Below, in pieces: positions 1 through 11,396 of a DNA stretch of 64,000 nucleotides. This DNA comes from Telmatactis stephensoni (lineage: Eukaryota; Cnidaria; Anthozoa; Actiniaria; Isophelliidae). The position numbers and the translations under genes were made by a program. The stretch covers positions 682,001 to 746,000 of the forward strand of contig JALIZF010001795.1 of the NCBI GenBank assembly GCA_029948255.1, read 5' to 3'. The notes below the pieces were generated by a model. That model saw nothing but the letters and a program-made list of their open reading frames with translations, searched no databases and was not told the DNA's origin. The first letter of the stretch is position 1. Every line of letters starts with the position of its first letter.

Positions 1-286
1 ACTATTTTTAAGCTTTGCAAGTTAAAACTGCAAGGAAACTTGTAAATTTTCAGTTTTCAAAGTGTCAGCGCGCGTCAAGTTGGCGCCAAAAAGCAATCAG
101 CCAATCAGCATCGCGATGTACACGGACGTATGTACGTATGTACGGACGTATGTATGTATGTACGGACGGACGTACAGCCGTTGGGCTCCCTGTGTGTCCA
201 TGAAAAATCAACTCGATGGGTTACCATTTTTTCTTAGGTATGGTGCTCCGCTCGCGCGGGCCTTCGGCCCGCGCGGGAGCTCCGCT
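1..286. mobile_element. Right end of a TA-inserting DNA element, cut by window edge
   Basis: These 286 bases appear identical to 29957-30242, including a variable-looking GTACGTAT/GTACGGAC tract at about 118-175. They end in a GC-rich hairpin with the sense GCGCGGGCC/GGCCCGCGC, followed by GGGAGCTCCGC and TA. The second copy has a complete left end at 28068 (GCGGAGCTCCC), so this is the right terminus of the same element. Perfect identity between copies 30 kb apart suggests recent movement or gene conversion. Small open frames here are repeat-derived and not genes. Confidence 0.75.
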
Positions 287-645
287 ATAACGGATACCGC
301 ACTACTACGGACAGAAGCTAAATACCCGACATATAATCGAAGTCCTTATCTTGAAGTGCGTGATCATGACATTTGCGGTCATGCACGATCGATTTGTTTC
401 GCGACATGAGTCGTTTGCCTACTATGTAGAGACTTGTAAAATTGCTCTGAATCAGTTGTGAAAATCTTTACCTTGAACTTTCTGGAACGTGCGCTGCTGC
501 GTTTTCGTGCCAGCCTCGTTTTCATGACACATTCTCGACTACGATAGAGAGATAGTTAGAAAAGGCAAACCTAGACTCGTGCCGGCCTACAGCCTGGGCA
601 CGAGTAATTAAAATACTCTCTTAATTTGTTCATAAATTTGTTCAA

Positions 646-812
646 ATCATATCACTCGACCGATACAAATAGCTATTCTCAAGAAAAATGCCTCGAATTT
701 GCAAGGAAAGTTTATATAAATATAAACTTTAAATGTATAATTACGTTTTATCGTAAATTCGAGGCATTTTTGTCTAAAGGAATTCCAATTTGTATCGGTC
801 GAGTGATTTGAT
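646..812. mobile_element. Foldback MITE, about 167 bp
   Basis: ATCACTCGACCGATACAAAT at 651-670 is repeated inverted at 790-809. A second inner inverted pair (ATGCCTCGAATTT) flanks the centre. The whole unit can fold into one hairpin and has no coding potential. Confidence 0.7.
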
Positions 813-852
813 TGACGTCCGTCTGAATGCAAGTTTCCAAACGAGACTCCAA

Positions 853-1226
853 CGCCCGGGAGGGTACTCGATCCCATTTTGGATAGTGGTGTGCCGCCGG
901 AGTTCTAGAAACCTGACCCTTTTTAAGACACTCGAAAGTGAAAAAATCATACCCTGTTCAAGACAAAAGAGAAGAAAATCGATCCTAGACAAAAAACGGC
1001 CGAGGAAGCGTTTTATTTTTTGTATATTTTGAATATAGTACCCTATCTAAGACACAAAAAGGTGATATGGCTTGGGATCTCGTCAAAATTATAGATCCTG
1101 TTTAAGACAATTTTGGGTAAATTGTATACCCTGCTCAAGACAGCAGGACCAAAAACCATACCCTATCCAGCGGCACATACCCGTATAGCAAATACATGGG
1201 AGTACCCCCCCCCCCCCCCGGGCTTC
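853..1226. mobile_element. MITE with G/C-homopolymer ends and internal degenerate repeats
   Basis: The ends read CCCGGGAGGGTACTC on the left and GAGTACCCCCC...CGGG on the right, so they are inverted with a C-run. The interior carries at least five degenerate copies of a motif like ATACCCTGTTCAAGACA (about 945, 1040, 1095, 1125, 1160). It resembles in design the element at 39434-39840, which has a G-run and GGTACCTTTTAGGGG repeats. Confidence 0.55.
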
Positions 1227-1641
1227 AACGATAACGGTTCGTAAGAGACTAGAATCTTCCAAACTCATCACTATCACTGTAGCACTTAACTTAAAGGGCG
1301 TCAAACATATACAACAATCCATTGCACTTCCATTGAAGCTTTTCCAACATGCCTAATTTCAACAAACAAATCAAGCAAATGAACAAAGAGCTGGCTGAGA
1401 TTTCAGACAAGAGAAATGGGCCTAAAATCTCTGAAAATAGTTTGTGCTGGATAACTCTTTACGTGAGAGTACGGTTGGTCAGCTTCGAGGTCATACTATT
1501 GAAAACAAGTGGCAGATTTACAATCAGGTAAAATTGGCAAAAACAATAAATTATAATAATAATACTAACTTTACTAACCAGAGAATTCAGAAAGTTTACT
1601 CTTGGTACTACAAGTATCGCTGTACGTGGTGCGATAGGAAC

Positions 1642-1761
1642 CCTTGCAACACGTCGGAATGCAGATCAATTTGGAAGGCAAAACAATGTTCTCAGCTGGA
1701 CATTGAAATTCTTTTGTTTTGCCTTCCAAATTGAGCTGCATTCCGACGTGTTGCAAGGGGC
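1642..1761. repeat. Palindromic element
   Basis: CCCTTGCAACACGTCGGAAT and the following AATTTGGAAGGCAAAAC on the left arm are repeated inverted on the right arm (1712-1761), with a spacer of about 25 bp. It is a hairpin with no gene. Confidence 0.7.
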
Positions 1762-1796
1762 CTGTTTATTTCTAAACAGCGAGTGCCAACTAGTTA

Positions 1797-2050
1797 AGGC
1801 CGGCACACACTGGGCGTCAGGTCGCTGCGACACGACGCGTGTGTACTGTGGAATTTCTGTGGAAATCTTGTCGCCGCGACAGAATTTTTTCGCTGCAACA
1901 CGTCGCACGAATTTAAACTGGTTTAAATTCGTGCGTACGATCGCAGCGACAAAATCAGTAAAAGTGGCTTCGTTGCAGCACAGTGCACACGAAGCGACGT
2001 GTCGCGGCGTCATGTCGCAGCGACCTGACCCCTAGTGTGTGACGCCCTTT
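1797..2050. mobile_element. Foldback MITE, about 250 bp
   Basis: The left end GGCACACACTGGGCGTCAGG and GTCGCTGCGAC pair with GTCGCAGCGACCTGAC...GTGTGTGACGCCC on the right. A perfect central dyad (GCACGAATTTAAAC / GTTTAAATTCGTGC, about 1906-1935) sits in the middle. Multiple GTCGCxGCGAC subrepeats would allow several alternative folds. Confidence 0.7.
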
Positions 2051-3004
2051 ACAGTTAATATTCCATAGAAAAACATTTCAACATAATGTGGGACTAGGGA
2101 GCTGGGATATTGGTACCAAATTTACCAGACTGATAAGGCGATATTCATGGAGAATTGGTATTGACTTGACTGTGGCTTGTAACATTTAATGTTTCTTCTG
2201 TTGTTCTAGCTTGCCTGACTTGCTGCTTCTATTTGCAATTATATTAATAAACGTTCTTGTTGATAAGTCAACCGTTAACCCATTGACCCATTGGATCTGA
2301 ATTTCAATGAAGCCTTCAGCATTTTGATGAGTCTTGACTTTGTGATTATATCTAAAAGAAAAACATGCAAGGATGCGACCTTTCGACATCGTTCGATGTC
2401 ACTAATCATGCCAGCGTTAATGGGCTACCTGTGGTTATTGGCACTCCCATTGATATATTACTTGTGCCCAGGCCGTAGGCCGGCACGAGTCTAGGTTTAG
2501 GTTTTCTATCTATCTATCGTCGTAGTCGAGAATGTGCCATAAAAACAAGGCAGACATGAAAACGAGGCAACGCACGTTCCAGAAAGTTCATAGAAAAACA
2601 TGCAGAATTTTTCACGAGCAACGGACATTTAATAAACCTAAACTCTACGGTCAATGCGTTATAGCAGCTTCACGTGAGTCTAAACCAAGGTAAAATTTAA
2701 GCCTCTTCATTGGAAATTTAGGATCGAGACCGATACTTCCAGTTCAAATCAGCTTGCCAGCGAAGCAGACAAAATATTCCGCTTCAGTACCGAACTCAAA
2801 ACGTGACTAAACTGGCTTTAAGACATATTGATTTTTCCAGTATTTAGCTTCTTTCCGTAGTAGTGCGGCGGTATCTGTTGTACTGGGGTGTCAATAAGAT
2901 CAGAGAGATTTCACAGGGAGCCAAACTAAATTTCTATGATAAGGCAGGTATGAGCGATGTCCTACTGTCTAGCTCATTCTCATGCCAGACTTGACTTCCA
3001 TTTG

Positions 3005-3110
3005 GGTACGAGTAAACGCGCTATGTGCGTCTTGTTACTCGTGCCCAGGCCATAGGCCGGGAACGAGTTTTAAACTGCAAATGTTTTTAACTCGTGGATT
3101 GCAAATCCAC
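3005..3110. mobile_element. Head-to-tail junction of two Helitron-like repeat copies
   Basis: A diverged right end (ACGAGTAAACGCGCTATGTGCGTCTTGTT) abuts directly a left end (ACTCGTGCCCAGGCCATAGG, CCGGGAACGAGT). The same termini bound the complete copy at 22376-23360. Only terminal remnants are recognisable here. Confidence 0.5.
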
Positions 3111-3443
3111 GAGTTATAGTGAGGGGTCGAAATATGCAAATGTGTCACTCGAATATTGCTAAACTATGTCACTGCGCATGCTCGACGTGATTGAAGACAG
3201 GCCGAAAGTAACGATGGCTCTGGGTACGCAGCAACTATCGTGCTCTAGCTCTTGTTTATTACCGGACTCCTGTATTATTCAAATCACGATGCATCGGGAT
3301 TGTATGCGAAACTTGCTTTGGAATTGAACGATCTAAAAGGCGTCTTCTGTAAACAAGGTCTGTATTGAATTATTATCGTGGAGTGTTGAAATTTTACTTG
3401 TGACTCCTCCATGAGTTTAAATCGTGGAGCCTTCAAGATGGTC

Positions 3444-3668
3444 AGGCCTACTCCGGGCCCTAAAATCGCCCAAGATTGCCTAAGATCGCCCAAGATTGCC
3501 CAAGATCGCTCAATATCGCCCAAGAGCGCCTAAGAGCGCCAACTCGAAATGGCTAAAATTCCCAAGATCGCCTAAGATCGCCCAAGATTGCTCAATATCG
3601 CCCAAGAGCGCCTAAGAGCGCCCAAGATCGCCCAAAATAACGGCGATTTTAGGGCCTAGAGTAGGCCT
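3444..3668. mobile_element. MITE with 6-bp target duplication and internal 10-bp repeats
   Basis: The terminal inverted repeat AGGCCTACTCCGGGCCCTAA on the left pairs with TTAGGGCCTAGAGTAGGCCT on the right. It is flanked by ATGGTC at 3438-3443 and 3669-3674. The interior is about 20 copies of a 10-bp unit close to CCCAAGATCG. A second copy is at 7714-7829. Confidence 0.8.
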
Positions 3669-4483
3669 ATGGTCAGATGGATACGAGAACTTCACTCATT
3701 TGTAAGATAATGCCTAGAGATTCCTTGACTTACCTCGTGCTCACACTTCGCTAAGATTGGATGTGTCGGATGTTAGGGAAAATGCTGATAGTTAATTTCT
3801 TATTCCTTGACACATTTTGTATTGTACTACTCTGCTTGGAATGACTTTCATCGCATCTCCGTTGAGCTGTTCGATACTCGGATGTGAAAACCTTTCTGGG
3901 TGGACTTTGTACGTCGCTGTCAAGCAACAAAAATCGTCGCAATTCCAAATTGTCATCCAAAGTCATCCAACCTTTTGGTGTTTGGGCATGTACTTTACAA
4001 TATAAAGCAAACGAAAACATTTTGAGTGCCGCCTGAAACAGCCTATAACTGGCCGTGAGTCGAGCTGCGAGTTTGTGTTTGTACTCTATCAGCACAAGAG
4101 AGAATGTTGAAATAAGCAGGAAAAGAAAACGGCAATTTGACTCGACTTATTAATATTTGATCAAAATGCAAATCTAGTACTTCCCTTTTGAATTCTAAAA
4201 AGATATAACTGGTGATCAATAGACCCTTAAAGATTTATTTCACAAAGATTCTGCTAAATAGAATTTCACCGTTTTTTGATCAGAGTAGCACTTTAAAGTT
4301 GGCTAATGAAGTGGTAACGAAGTTTAGCGTAGCGTGACATTTTCATGCCGAAATTATGCAAACGGTTTGAGTCACAGCCCTCCGGACAAGTAGTTCCTTT
4401 GGAAGCTGGAAACCTGAGGGCATTTAAGGCATTTTTATATGCTTATTTTGTTTGATAGATATTTATCTCACTATCCACTAAGA

Positions 4484-4795
4484 TGGGTGGCATGGGTGGC
4501 GTAGTGGTTAAGCCACTCGCCTCTCACCGCTGTGGTCCGGTGTTCGAGTCCTGGCTCGGACGCTGGATCATATGTGAGTTGAGTTTGTTTGATATGTTGT
4601 TCTCTACCATGCCACGAGGGTTTTTTCTCCGGGTTCTCCGGTTTTTCCTCCCTCAGCAAAAATCAACATGTGAGTTGAGCGTGGTATGCAAAATATTCAA
4701 TGTAGAGGTAGTAAGTGTGAGATGAAAAAAGGCCCAATGGAAGATTAGCGAAAGCTAAATTGGCTTCCGTCTATAAATAAAGACTTTTTTTAAAT
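4484..4795 (+). mobile_element. tRNA-derived SINE (family 1)
   Basis: The head resembles a tRNA gene with internal RNA polymerase III promoter boxes: A-box-like TGGCGTAGTGGTTAAGCCAC and B-box-like GTGTTCGAGTCC. The body is CCACGAGGGTTTTTTCTCCG followed by a CTCCGGTTTTTCCTCCCTC segment. The 3' part is A/T-rich. A better-preserved copy with a proven target duplication is at 52831-53158. Confidence 0.85.
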
Positions 4796-5274
4796 ATCCA
4801 CAAAAAAGGAAAGAAAATGCTAAATCTTCATCATTCAAAGTTTTCTAATTAGCATAATGTAACACAAGACTGATAACGCGACAAATTACCGTATTCAAAA
4901 AACACTTTCTGATACTCGATTTTCATGGCACTCCTTTTGAAATTCTTTCGTATACCTAAAGGAGCATCTGTACCACGTTTGGTGCTTGTACGCGATTTGT
5001 AACGAACACGCCCTTTTTTGCCCTTTAATAACAGAACGAATTCGCCCTATTGTACAAGATAAATTAGCAAAGTTTATCAAAAAAATACTTCCAATTTTTG
5101 GTTTCTTTCTGATATCAGCTTTAACCTCGTAACCTAGTAGATAATCCAAGCATCAGCAAATGTATTGACTTTGCGCTCTCTCAGGCGTGTCATTTCTGCA
5201 CATATTAGAACGATTTCACATAACTCACTTTGAGATGCAACTGAGTAAAATAATATGCTAATGCAAAATAGCAT

Positions 5275-5278
<4 letters not shown>

Positions 5279-5340
<62 letters not shown>

Positions 5341-5410
5341 TAGAAGCTTCCACTTAGTTAACATAAGTTTACAATAACAAGAAGAAGAAAAGAAGAAGAA
5401 GAAGAAGAAA
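5279..5410. repeat. Microsatellites (GATT)n and (GAA)n
   Basis: About 15 copies of ATTG/GATT run from 5279 to 5341, followed after 40 bp by a (GAA)n-like tract at 5381-5410. The serine/glutamine-like open frame on the minus strand is a by-product of the repeat. Confidence 0.95.
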
Positions 5411-5580
5411 GACACAAATACATAACAATACAGTTAAACTAAGTGAGGGAGCAACTAACGGACTCAAGAGGTCCCGGCAAGGTTGCCCCCAACAACGAAA
5501 AAAAAATTGACATACATAAAACACTTAGATAAAAAACATATATTAACGCTAATATAACGGCTTCCATAAGCCAATGCATG

Positions 5581-5788
5581 TTATCACCGTTTGCATAATT
5601 ACGTGTCCAGCCAGACTAAATTAAAGTCTCGATTGGGATTTGGTCAATAGGCTACCGGGAAGCCAGCAAAGTGTACAGACAACGCATAGAAAACTCCGCC
5701 TCTGTCTGGATTTTTGGTAGCCTATTGACCAAATTCCCAATCGAGACTTTAGTCTGGCGGGACGCGTAGTTTTGCACACGGTGGTAAT
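5581..5788. mobile_element. Foldback MITE, family with copy at 38445-38646
   Basis: The left end (TTATCACCGTTTGCATAATT, then ACG, GTCCAGCCAGAC, GATTGGGATTTGGTCAATAG) is inverted on the right and ends ...CACGGTGGTAA. The second copy has the same ends, TTACCACCGTG...CACGGTGGTAA. No coding potential. Confidence 0.85.
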
Positions 5789-7609
5789 GATGTAAACGCA
5801 CGAAACCGCATGCATGGCACGCAACAAGTTGACAAGGTGGCTCTGAAATTTATAGTTACTAACAGCAAGTGATAACATGACGAGTATGCGCGAACCGCTG
5901 GACGGAAGCGGCCTTAATTACGGTTTTAACCTGGCTTAGGGCTATCTCTCTCATAAAGAGAGTCGTATATAGTCTCCCCAAAGTTTTTCGGAGCATTACA
6001 GTCGAGTGCAGAAGTATGAACAGCTAGAAATTATCCTTTCAAAATTATCCATTTGTCCAAGACAATAGAAGTTGGAGACATGCGCAGATGTTATCACTTG
6101 CTGCTATAGTTACTGAGTTTACATTTTTCAGTATCAGCCTACCTCAATTAATCAACTTCAACTAATGGGTTCGGTGGTTAAGCGTGTAAATAGCTATAAG
6201 ATCTTAGGAGTAAATATAAAAAATGATCTTACATGGAATGTCCATGTTGATTATGTATTCAAAAAGGCTAACAAGCGCTTGTACGCTCTCCGGTTACTTA
6301 AGAAGTCTGGTGTTGCATCTGACGACCTTGTCTCGATATACTGCGCTTTGATTAGGTCCGTGTTATAGTGCAGGCATATCGTGCACAAAAAGTGCAGAAT
6401 TGTTCAGTTTTTTGCTACAAGCATGAAAATTGGCACAATGATAGAAGACAACATGCTGACTAATTCCTGATATAGCGCCACGCCCAAAAATCAATACTTC
6501 CAGTTTTACACATGTGGAATTAATTTTCACTTAAAATTAAATACAATTGTTGCATTAACTAGTTGGTTCATGAAATGTGATAATTCTTTATGAGTACTGT
6601 TCCTTCTACCTAGCTGACTATAGTGCCCCACCCTATTCCTCGTACTTCCAGTTTTATGTTAATGGATTTAATTAAATTCAAAATTACTGAAAATAACCGT
6701 TTTCTACAATGCTATCACTACCAACTAATCCAAATTGGTCTAATGATGCATGCCCTTTTCATTTCACATGCACTGCCACACCCTAAACTTAGTACTGCCA
6801 GTATAGATACATAGGAATACCTCAAGTCTCTCAAGTATCAAAATTATTCACCTTGTTTTAAAGTCAAGGAGATGAAACAACGCAATTTGCATAACATGCA
6901 ACCATGGCAACGCCTTTTCAAAAGTACTTCCAGTAATAGTACATTGTAATTGATTATTGGGGTTACTGGAATTTATTAATTTTGGATTATGGAAAATCTT
7001 TAAGGTAAGAATCTTTGACAAGGGAGAGGGCTATTGCAGTTCACTCGTAGCAATCACTAAATTTTATTAATTATTTCAATAACTTCCCAAACGAATTAAT
7101 TCCATTTGCAATCGCCTCCACAATCACACATGGCTGTGCACACGAGCTGCAATTTTGCACATTTTTATCTTGCTGACATTTACATCTGGTCAGGTGGCTA
7201 CACATTTCCAAAATCTCTTGCTTAGTTTTCCCACAATTGCGTCAATTTAATCTTTTTGGTCCGCCTTTGTCTACTGCCAATTCAAGTGCGGCGCAGAGGG
7301 TAGCTGCAACGACTGACCTGGCTTGATAAGCGGTTAGTCTCTTAATGTGATTTTGGCGGAGTGCTGCAGATGGGATGCTGCCCCCATTGACTTGGCTTTT
7401 TTGAAAACATTTCCTTCTATAAAATCAATAACTATTTGGCAAAAGTTAGTTTAACTGTACAGTAGTACAACAAATTGCTGCAGTAGACTGACATATATTT
7501 CCAACAGATCTTTACATACAGAATCATTCAAAGGCCGTTCAAATGTTGTTTTTACTTTTGCAAACAATACCTTCAAGTCTCCAAGGCAGAGATTTTCCCG
7601 AATATAGAC

Positions 7610-8040
7610 ATTTGATTGCAGCCCGTGAAGACAAAGAAATGAAAAGTTGAAGTTTTACTTCGAAATCGCATGCATGGCAATTGCTTTTTCCACGAGCCTC
7701 TGGCTCTGGAAATAGGCCTACTCCGGGCACTAAAATCGCCGTAATTTTGGGCGATTTTAGCAAAATTATCCCCAAAGATACTCAAAACTTAAGGCGATTT
7801 TGGGCGATTTTAGGGCCTGGATTAGGCCTGGAGATCTGCGCACCAACGTCCTGCGGCCCTTTTCTCCCGCTCTCCACCGATGCTCCATTTTAAGGGTATT
7901 TACAGTATATTAAAGCTACACGGAAAGAACAGAAGTCGAAACAAGGATAGGAAGTCACTGATATTCGATGGGGATCAAACTTGGGACCTCTCGCACTAAC
8001 CAAGTGTGCAATCCTTGCTCCTAAAAGTCGTGGAAGCCAT
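7610..8040 (-). mobile_element. Diverged tRNA-derived SINE (family 2) with MITE inside
   Basis: The 3' body (ACTTCGAAATCGC..., CTCCATTTTAAGGGTATTTA) and the tRNA-like head on the minus strand (near 8035, a GTTAGTGCGAGAGGTCCC-type stretch) match the copies at 27220-27460 and 52390-52625. Divergence is clearly greater here. It lies in the core of the 6366-9330 transposon. Confidence 0.65.
7714..7829. mobile_element. Short MITE, same family as 3444-3668
   Basis: Its ends are AGGCCTACTCCGGGCACTAA and TTTTAGGGCCTGGATTAGGCCT-like. The flanks GGAAAT (7708-7713) and GGAGAT (7830-7835) are a slightly decayed 6-bp target duplication. It is inserted in the SINE at 7610-8040. Confidence 0.75.
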
Positions 8041-9815
8041 GGAAAGCAGGAAGTGCAGCTGCTTTGCTAGGGCCTAGTGCTCTGAAAACTTCAAGAACTG
8101 CAATATCACAATCCTTACAAATGAAAAAAAAAAGCCTTGAATCTGATTCCTCTTAAGTGCATGTTGCCAATCCAGTGAATTCCCGTTCTACATCACATGC
8201 TAATCCTTGTCCAAAAGAAGAAATCATGTGTATGTTTCCAGGCAACTTGATGACTTTCATTTGCAAATTTCAACTAAAAGTAAAAAGCTCTCAAAAACCT
8301 AAGGAATCCAGCGAATTCCTGTTCAACACTAATTTTTCTCCAACAGAAGAAATCAAGTGTTTCTTGTTGGGCAATATGATGGATTTGCAAATTTCAGCAA
8401 AAAATAAAAAAAGCTCAATACCCTAAGGAATATTTCCCAGTTCTACTCGCTTTGGTTGACCATGGCTTTGTTAACTTCTAGATATGGTCTGTGATTTGAG
8501 GCTATCAGTGTATCAGTGCCGCAATATTCGCTCCACATTACATCAACCCTGGAGACATTCTGTATTAAACTGGGTCTTCACAGCCATGTGTAATTGATCA
8601 GGCTATTGTGAATGGGTTTTCTTTATGTGGAAAATTATAAAATAGTGAGAATTATTGATTGTTACGAGTGAAGTGCAATAACAGTGGCCTTTATGCAGGA
8701 ATCCCTACAGAAAGATGTCAGATTGCCATATACCCAAACCTAATTCCAGATCATCAATTCCAAAGTATTATTACTGGAAGTACTTTTGAAAAGGCGTTGC
8801 CATGGTTGCATGTTATGCAAATTGCGTTGTTTCATCTCCTTGACTTTAAAACAAGGTGAATAATTTTGATACTTGAGAGACTTGAGGTATTCCTATGTAT
8901 CTATACTGGCAGTACTAAGTTTAGGGTGTGGCAGTGCATGTGAAATGAAAAGGGCATGCATCATTAGACCAATTTGGATTAGTTGGTAGTGATAGCATTG
9001 TAGAAAACGGTTATTTTCAGTAATTTTGAATTTAATTAAATCCATTAACATAAAACTGGAAGTACGAGGAATAGGGTGGGGCACTATAGTCAGTTAGGTA
9101 GAAGGAACAGTACTCATAAAGAATTATCACATTTCATGAACCAACTAGTTAATGCAACAATTGTATTTAATTTTAAGTGAAAATTAATTCCACATGTGTA
9201 AAACTGGAAGTATTGATTTTTGGGCGTGGCGCTATATCAGGAATTAGTCAGCATGTTGTCTTCTATCATTGTGCCAATTTTCATGCTTGTAGCAAAAAAC
9301 TGAACAATTCTGCACGATATGCCTGCACTATTAGAGTATGCCTCCCCTGTTTGGGCAGCGCTACCTGATTATCAAAGAAATATCATTGAATCTGTACAGA
9401 AAAAGGCTTTACGTATAATTTTTCCAGGTCTAAGTTACCGTAATGCCTCACAGGCTGCTTGGCTTCTGGACCTCACCACTCGGAGAGTTGAGGCGTGTAG
9501 GAAGTTTCTAAGTGAATCCCAGGAACCTGTCAGGTCATTAATCAGTAAACACACAGTACACCCTCACGGGTATAATCTTAGATTTGAGTCCTCCAGATTC
9601 CATTGTCCTATGCCAAAAACCAATCGCTTCAGTGAGTTTGTCACTATTAAATATCAGTAATTCAATTAATAAAATATCATTATATTATTTATTATGTAGG
9701 ACCAATATGTATATTAGTTGTATGAGAAGTATTGTCATTTGTGATTATTGTATGGTATTAATGTATTGACCCCTTTGCTGTAATCCAGTTCATACTGCAA
9801 AAGCAATTGAATAAA

Positions 9816-9837
9816 CACATATCTATCTATCTATCTA
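9816..9837. repeat. (TATC)n tail of LINE
   Basis: A short ATCT/TATC tract follows AATAAACACAT at the end of the LINE fragment. It is probably the retrotransposon's own 3' repeat tail. Confidence 0.7.
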
Positions 9838-10433
9838 CATGTATGATGCTTTTCAAATGAGTTTATGTTGTTCGTTTATATGATTCACCATGCTCATGTA
9901 AATAATCGAAGCGTGCGGTTTCTAGCGTTTACATCATTAACATGGTATTTTGCATTAGCATATTATTTTACTCATTTGCATCTAAAATTGATCAGTTAGA
10001 ACTAAAACAACAATTCTTTGTTAGGTTCTCTGTAACAAAAGATATTTATCAAGTACTTTTTTAGCTGCTAGGGCCTATCAATGACATCAATAAGTTATTT
10101 TTTAATCATTACTAACATTAGTTGTTTGTGATCAGTAAATTGAGGGCGAAATTTGTTGCTTCTTTTATACTAAGCACTTTTGACCACACGTCATATCTTT
10201 GTACCGCACTAATATTCATCAAACTCACGAACGCTTTTCTCACGAACTTTTTCCAAGGGAAATCGACTGTTCGATATATAGACGAGTTTTTTGGGTCAAA
10301 AGTTTTTTTTAAAGCCTCGTACAATATACAGTACTAATCAGCTCGCAGCACTTCACTTTCTGTTAGAAACGGCTAGTTATATTAATAAACATTCTTGTTG
10401 ACAAGTCAACCGTTAAAACCCATTGGGTCTGAA

Positions 10434-10619
10434 TAGGCCATTTGCATGATGGCGTCATATACTACAACTACCAGAATGCTTTGCCCACTTTCTTTTGTAA
10501 AGTAATTAGTGCCAATTGTTCTATTATTCTCAAAAGGGAATAAAAATCTGAATAAGAAAGAAAATTCGCAGAGCATTCTGGTAGTTGTAGTAAAATGACG
10601 CCATCGTGCAAATGGCCTA
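10434..10619. mobile_element. MITE, about 186 bp (copy 1)
   Basis: It is bounded by TAGGCCATTTGCA(TGATGGCGTCAT) and its inverse. A near-identical copy is at 15982-16167. It interrupts an older repeat seen uninterrupted at about 2240-2400 (CTTGTTGATAAGTCAACCGTTAA... CAGCATTTTGATGAGTCTTG). The flanks show no clear target duplication beyond possible TA. Confidence 0.85.
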
Positions 10620-11225
10620 TTTCATTGAAGCTCAGCATTTTGATGAGTCTTGACTTTGAGATTATATAATCAATTGAAGAAATGTTGTCGGGTCTAAAAA
10701 CATAAAACATAGAAGCTGAGACCGAAATGGTGCATGGGATGTCAATAATTATATTCGGATTTATTCATTTAAGCTGCCGAAGCCAAACGGCCAGTCAACC
10801 CAGGTCCTGAACACGCATTTGGCATTTTGCATCGAAGACAAAGCGTAAATGAACAAATCAGAATATTATTATTGACATCCCAAGCACCATTTTGGTTTCT
10901 AGGTTCTAGGTTCTATGTTTTCAGACCCGACACCGTTTCTTCAATTGACTATATTTACAAGAAAAACATACAAGGATACGACCTTTCGGCATCGTCCGAT
11001 GTCATTATTATGAAGTGATTTATATACAATAAATATTTGCTCTTCCATTAAACATCACTTGATAATGGGAAACGTCGTATCCTTGCGTTTACTTTCAGCA
11101 TCTAAATTCAAAAACCTGTAGCGAAGGTCTGTAACTTAATGAGAGCTCGATAAGAACTTTGTGAACCACTTTTTAAGGAGCCAATCGTTCAATTGCAAAT
11201 AAAGGCGCTAGACAAACTCTTGTAA

Positions 11226-11396
11226 AACACTACACTAGAGTGTTTACAATATATGCATGAAAAAGTTAGCGAACTAAATTGTACTAAATAGCGCGAAATC
11301 CTTTGTTTTCTATTGTTTAATTAGTGCAAGTTAGTGCAATTTCTTACAAAGTTTTTCATGGATATATTGTAAGCACTCTACTAAAGTAGTGTACGT
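11226..11396. mobile_element. Small foldback MITE
   Basis: ACACTACACTAGAGTGTTTA with CAATATATGCATGAAAAA on the left is inverted near 11350-11396 (TTTTTCATGGATATATTG, then GTAAGCACTCTACTAAAGTAG). The spacer is A/T-rich and non-coding. Confidence 0.65.

Larger units (their letters stand above)
288..2878. mobile_element. Long inverted-repeat element with nested MITEs
   Basis: The arm at about 288-605 is matched in reverse complement by about 2459-2878. The clearest pairing is 480-605 (CGTTCCAGAAAG..., then AACCTAGACTCGTGCCGGCC) with 2462-2593. The outer edge pairs ATACCGCACTACTACGGA with its complement near 2850. The interior has no recognisable transposase and is filled by smaller foldback elements (listed separately). 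Class is not assigned. Confidence 0.55.
6366..9330. mobile_element. 2,965-bp TIR transposon with about 570-bp arms, TTA target duplication
   Basis: It begins TAGTGCAGGCATATCGTGCA and ends with the exact inverse. TTA is duplicated at 6363-6365 and 9331-9333. Removing the element and one TTA restores an open LINE reading frame, which proves both borders. The arms (6366-6942 and 8766-9330) are near-identical. Each carries four copies of a TACTTCCAGT-like motif, probably subterminal binding sites. The centre lacks a transposase and contains a diverged SINE and a MITE, so the element is non-autonomous. The 3-bp TTA duplication fits a PIF/Harbinger-like mechanism, but the termini are not diagnostic. 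Confidence 0.92.
6130..9765 (+). pseudogene. 5'-truncated LINE reverse transcriptase, split by a DNA transposon
   Basis: Two pieces (about 6130-6365 and 9331-9660) encode the C-terminal part of a non-LTR reverse transcriptase. The first contains a YKILGVNIKNDLTWNVHVDY-type thumb segment and ends in SIYCALIRSVL. The second resumes EYASPVWAALPDYQRNIIES and ends FSEFVTIKYQ with a stop at 9658-9660. The same order and ending occur in the larger copy at 30464-33830, so they are one family. The EN and RT catalytic regions are missing, as is usual for a dead-on-arrival insertion. The 3' flank has AATAAA and a (TATC)n tail at about 9818-9836. It is split exactly inside the codons for R-S-V-L-E-Y by the element at 6366-9330. 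Confidence 0.88.

Noticed and set aside
15..409. Short arginine-rich frames at the window start and their copies at 29971
   Set aside because: They lie in the repeated terminal part of a DNA element and owe their openness to GTAC/GTAT repeats.
4484..4600. A functional tRNA gene
   Set aside because: A- and B-box-like motifs are present, but no cloverleaf with a proper anticodon arm is seen and the sequence continues into a SINE body.
5279..5341. CRISPR-like array
   Set aside because: It is a simple 4-bp microsatellite without spacers, in a eukaryotic setting.
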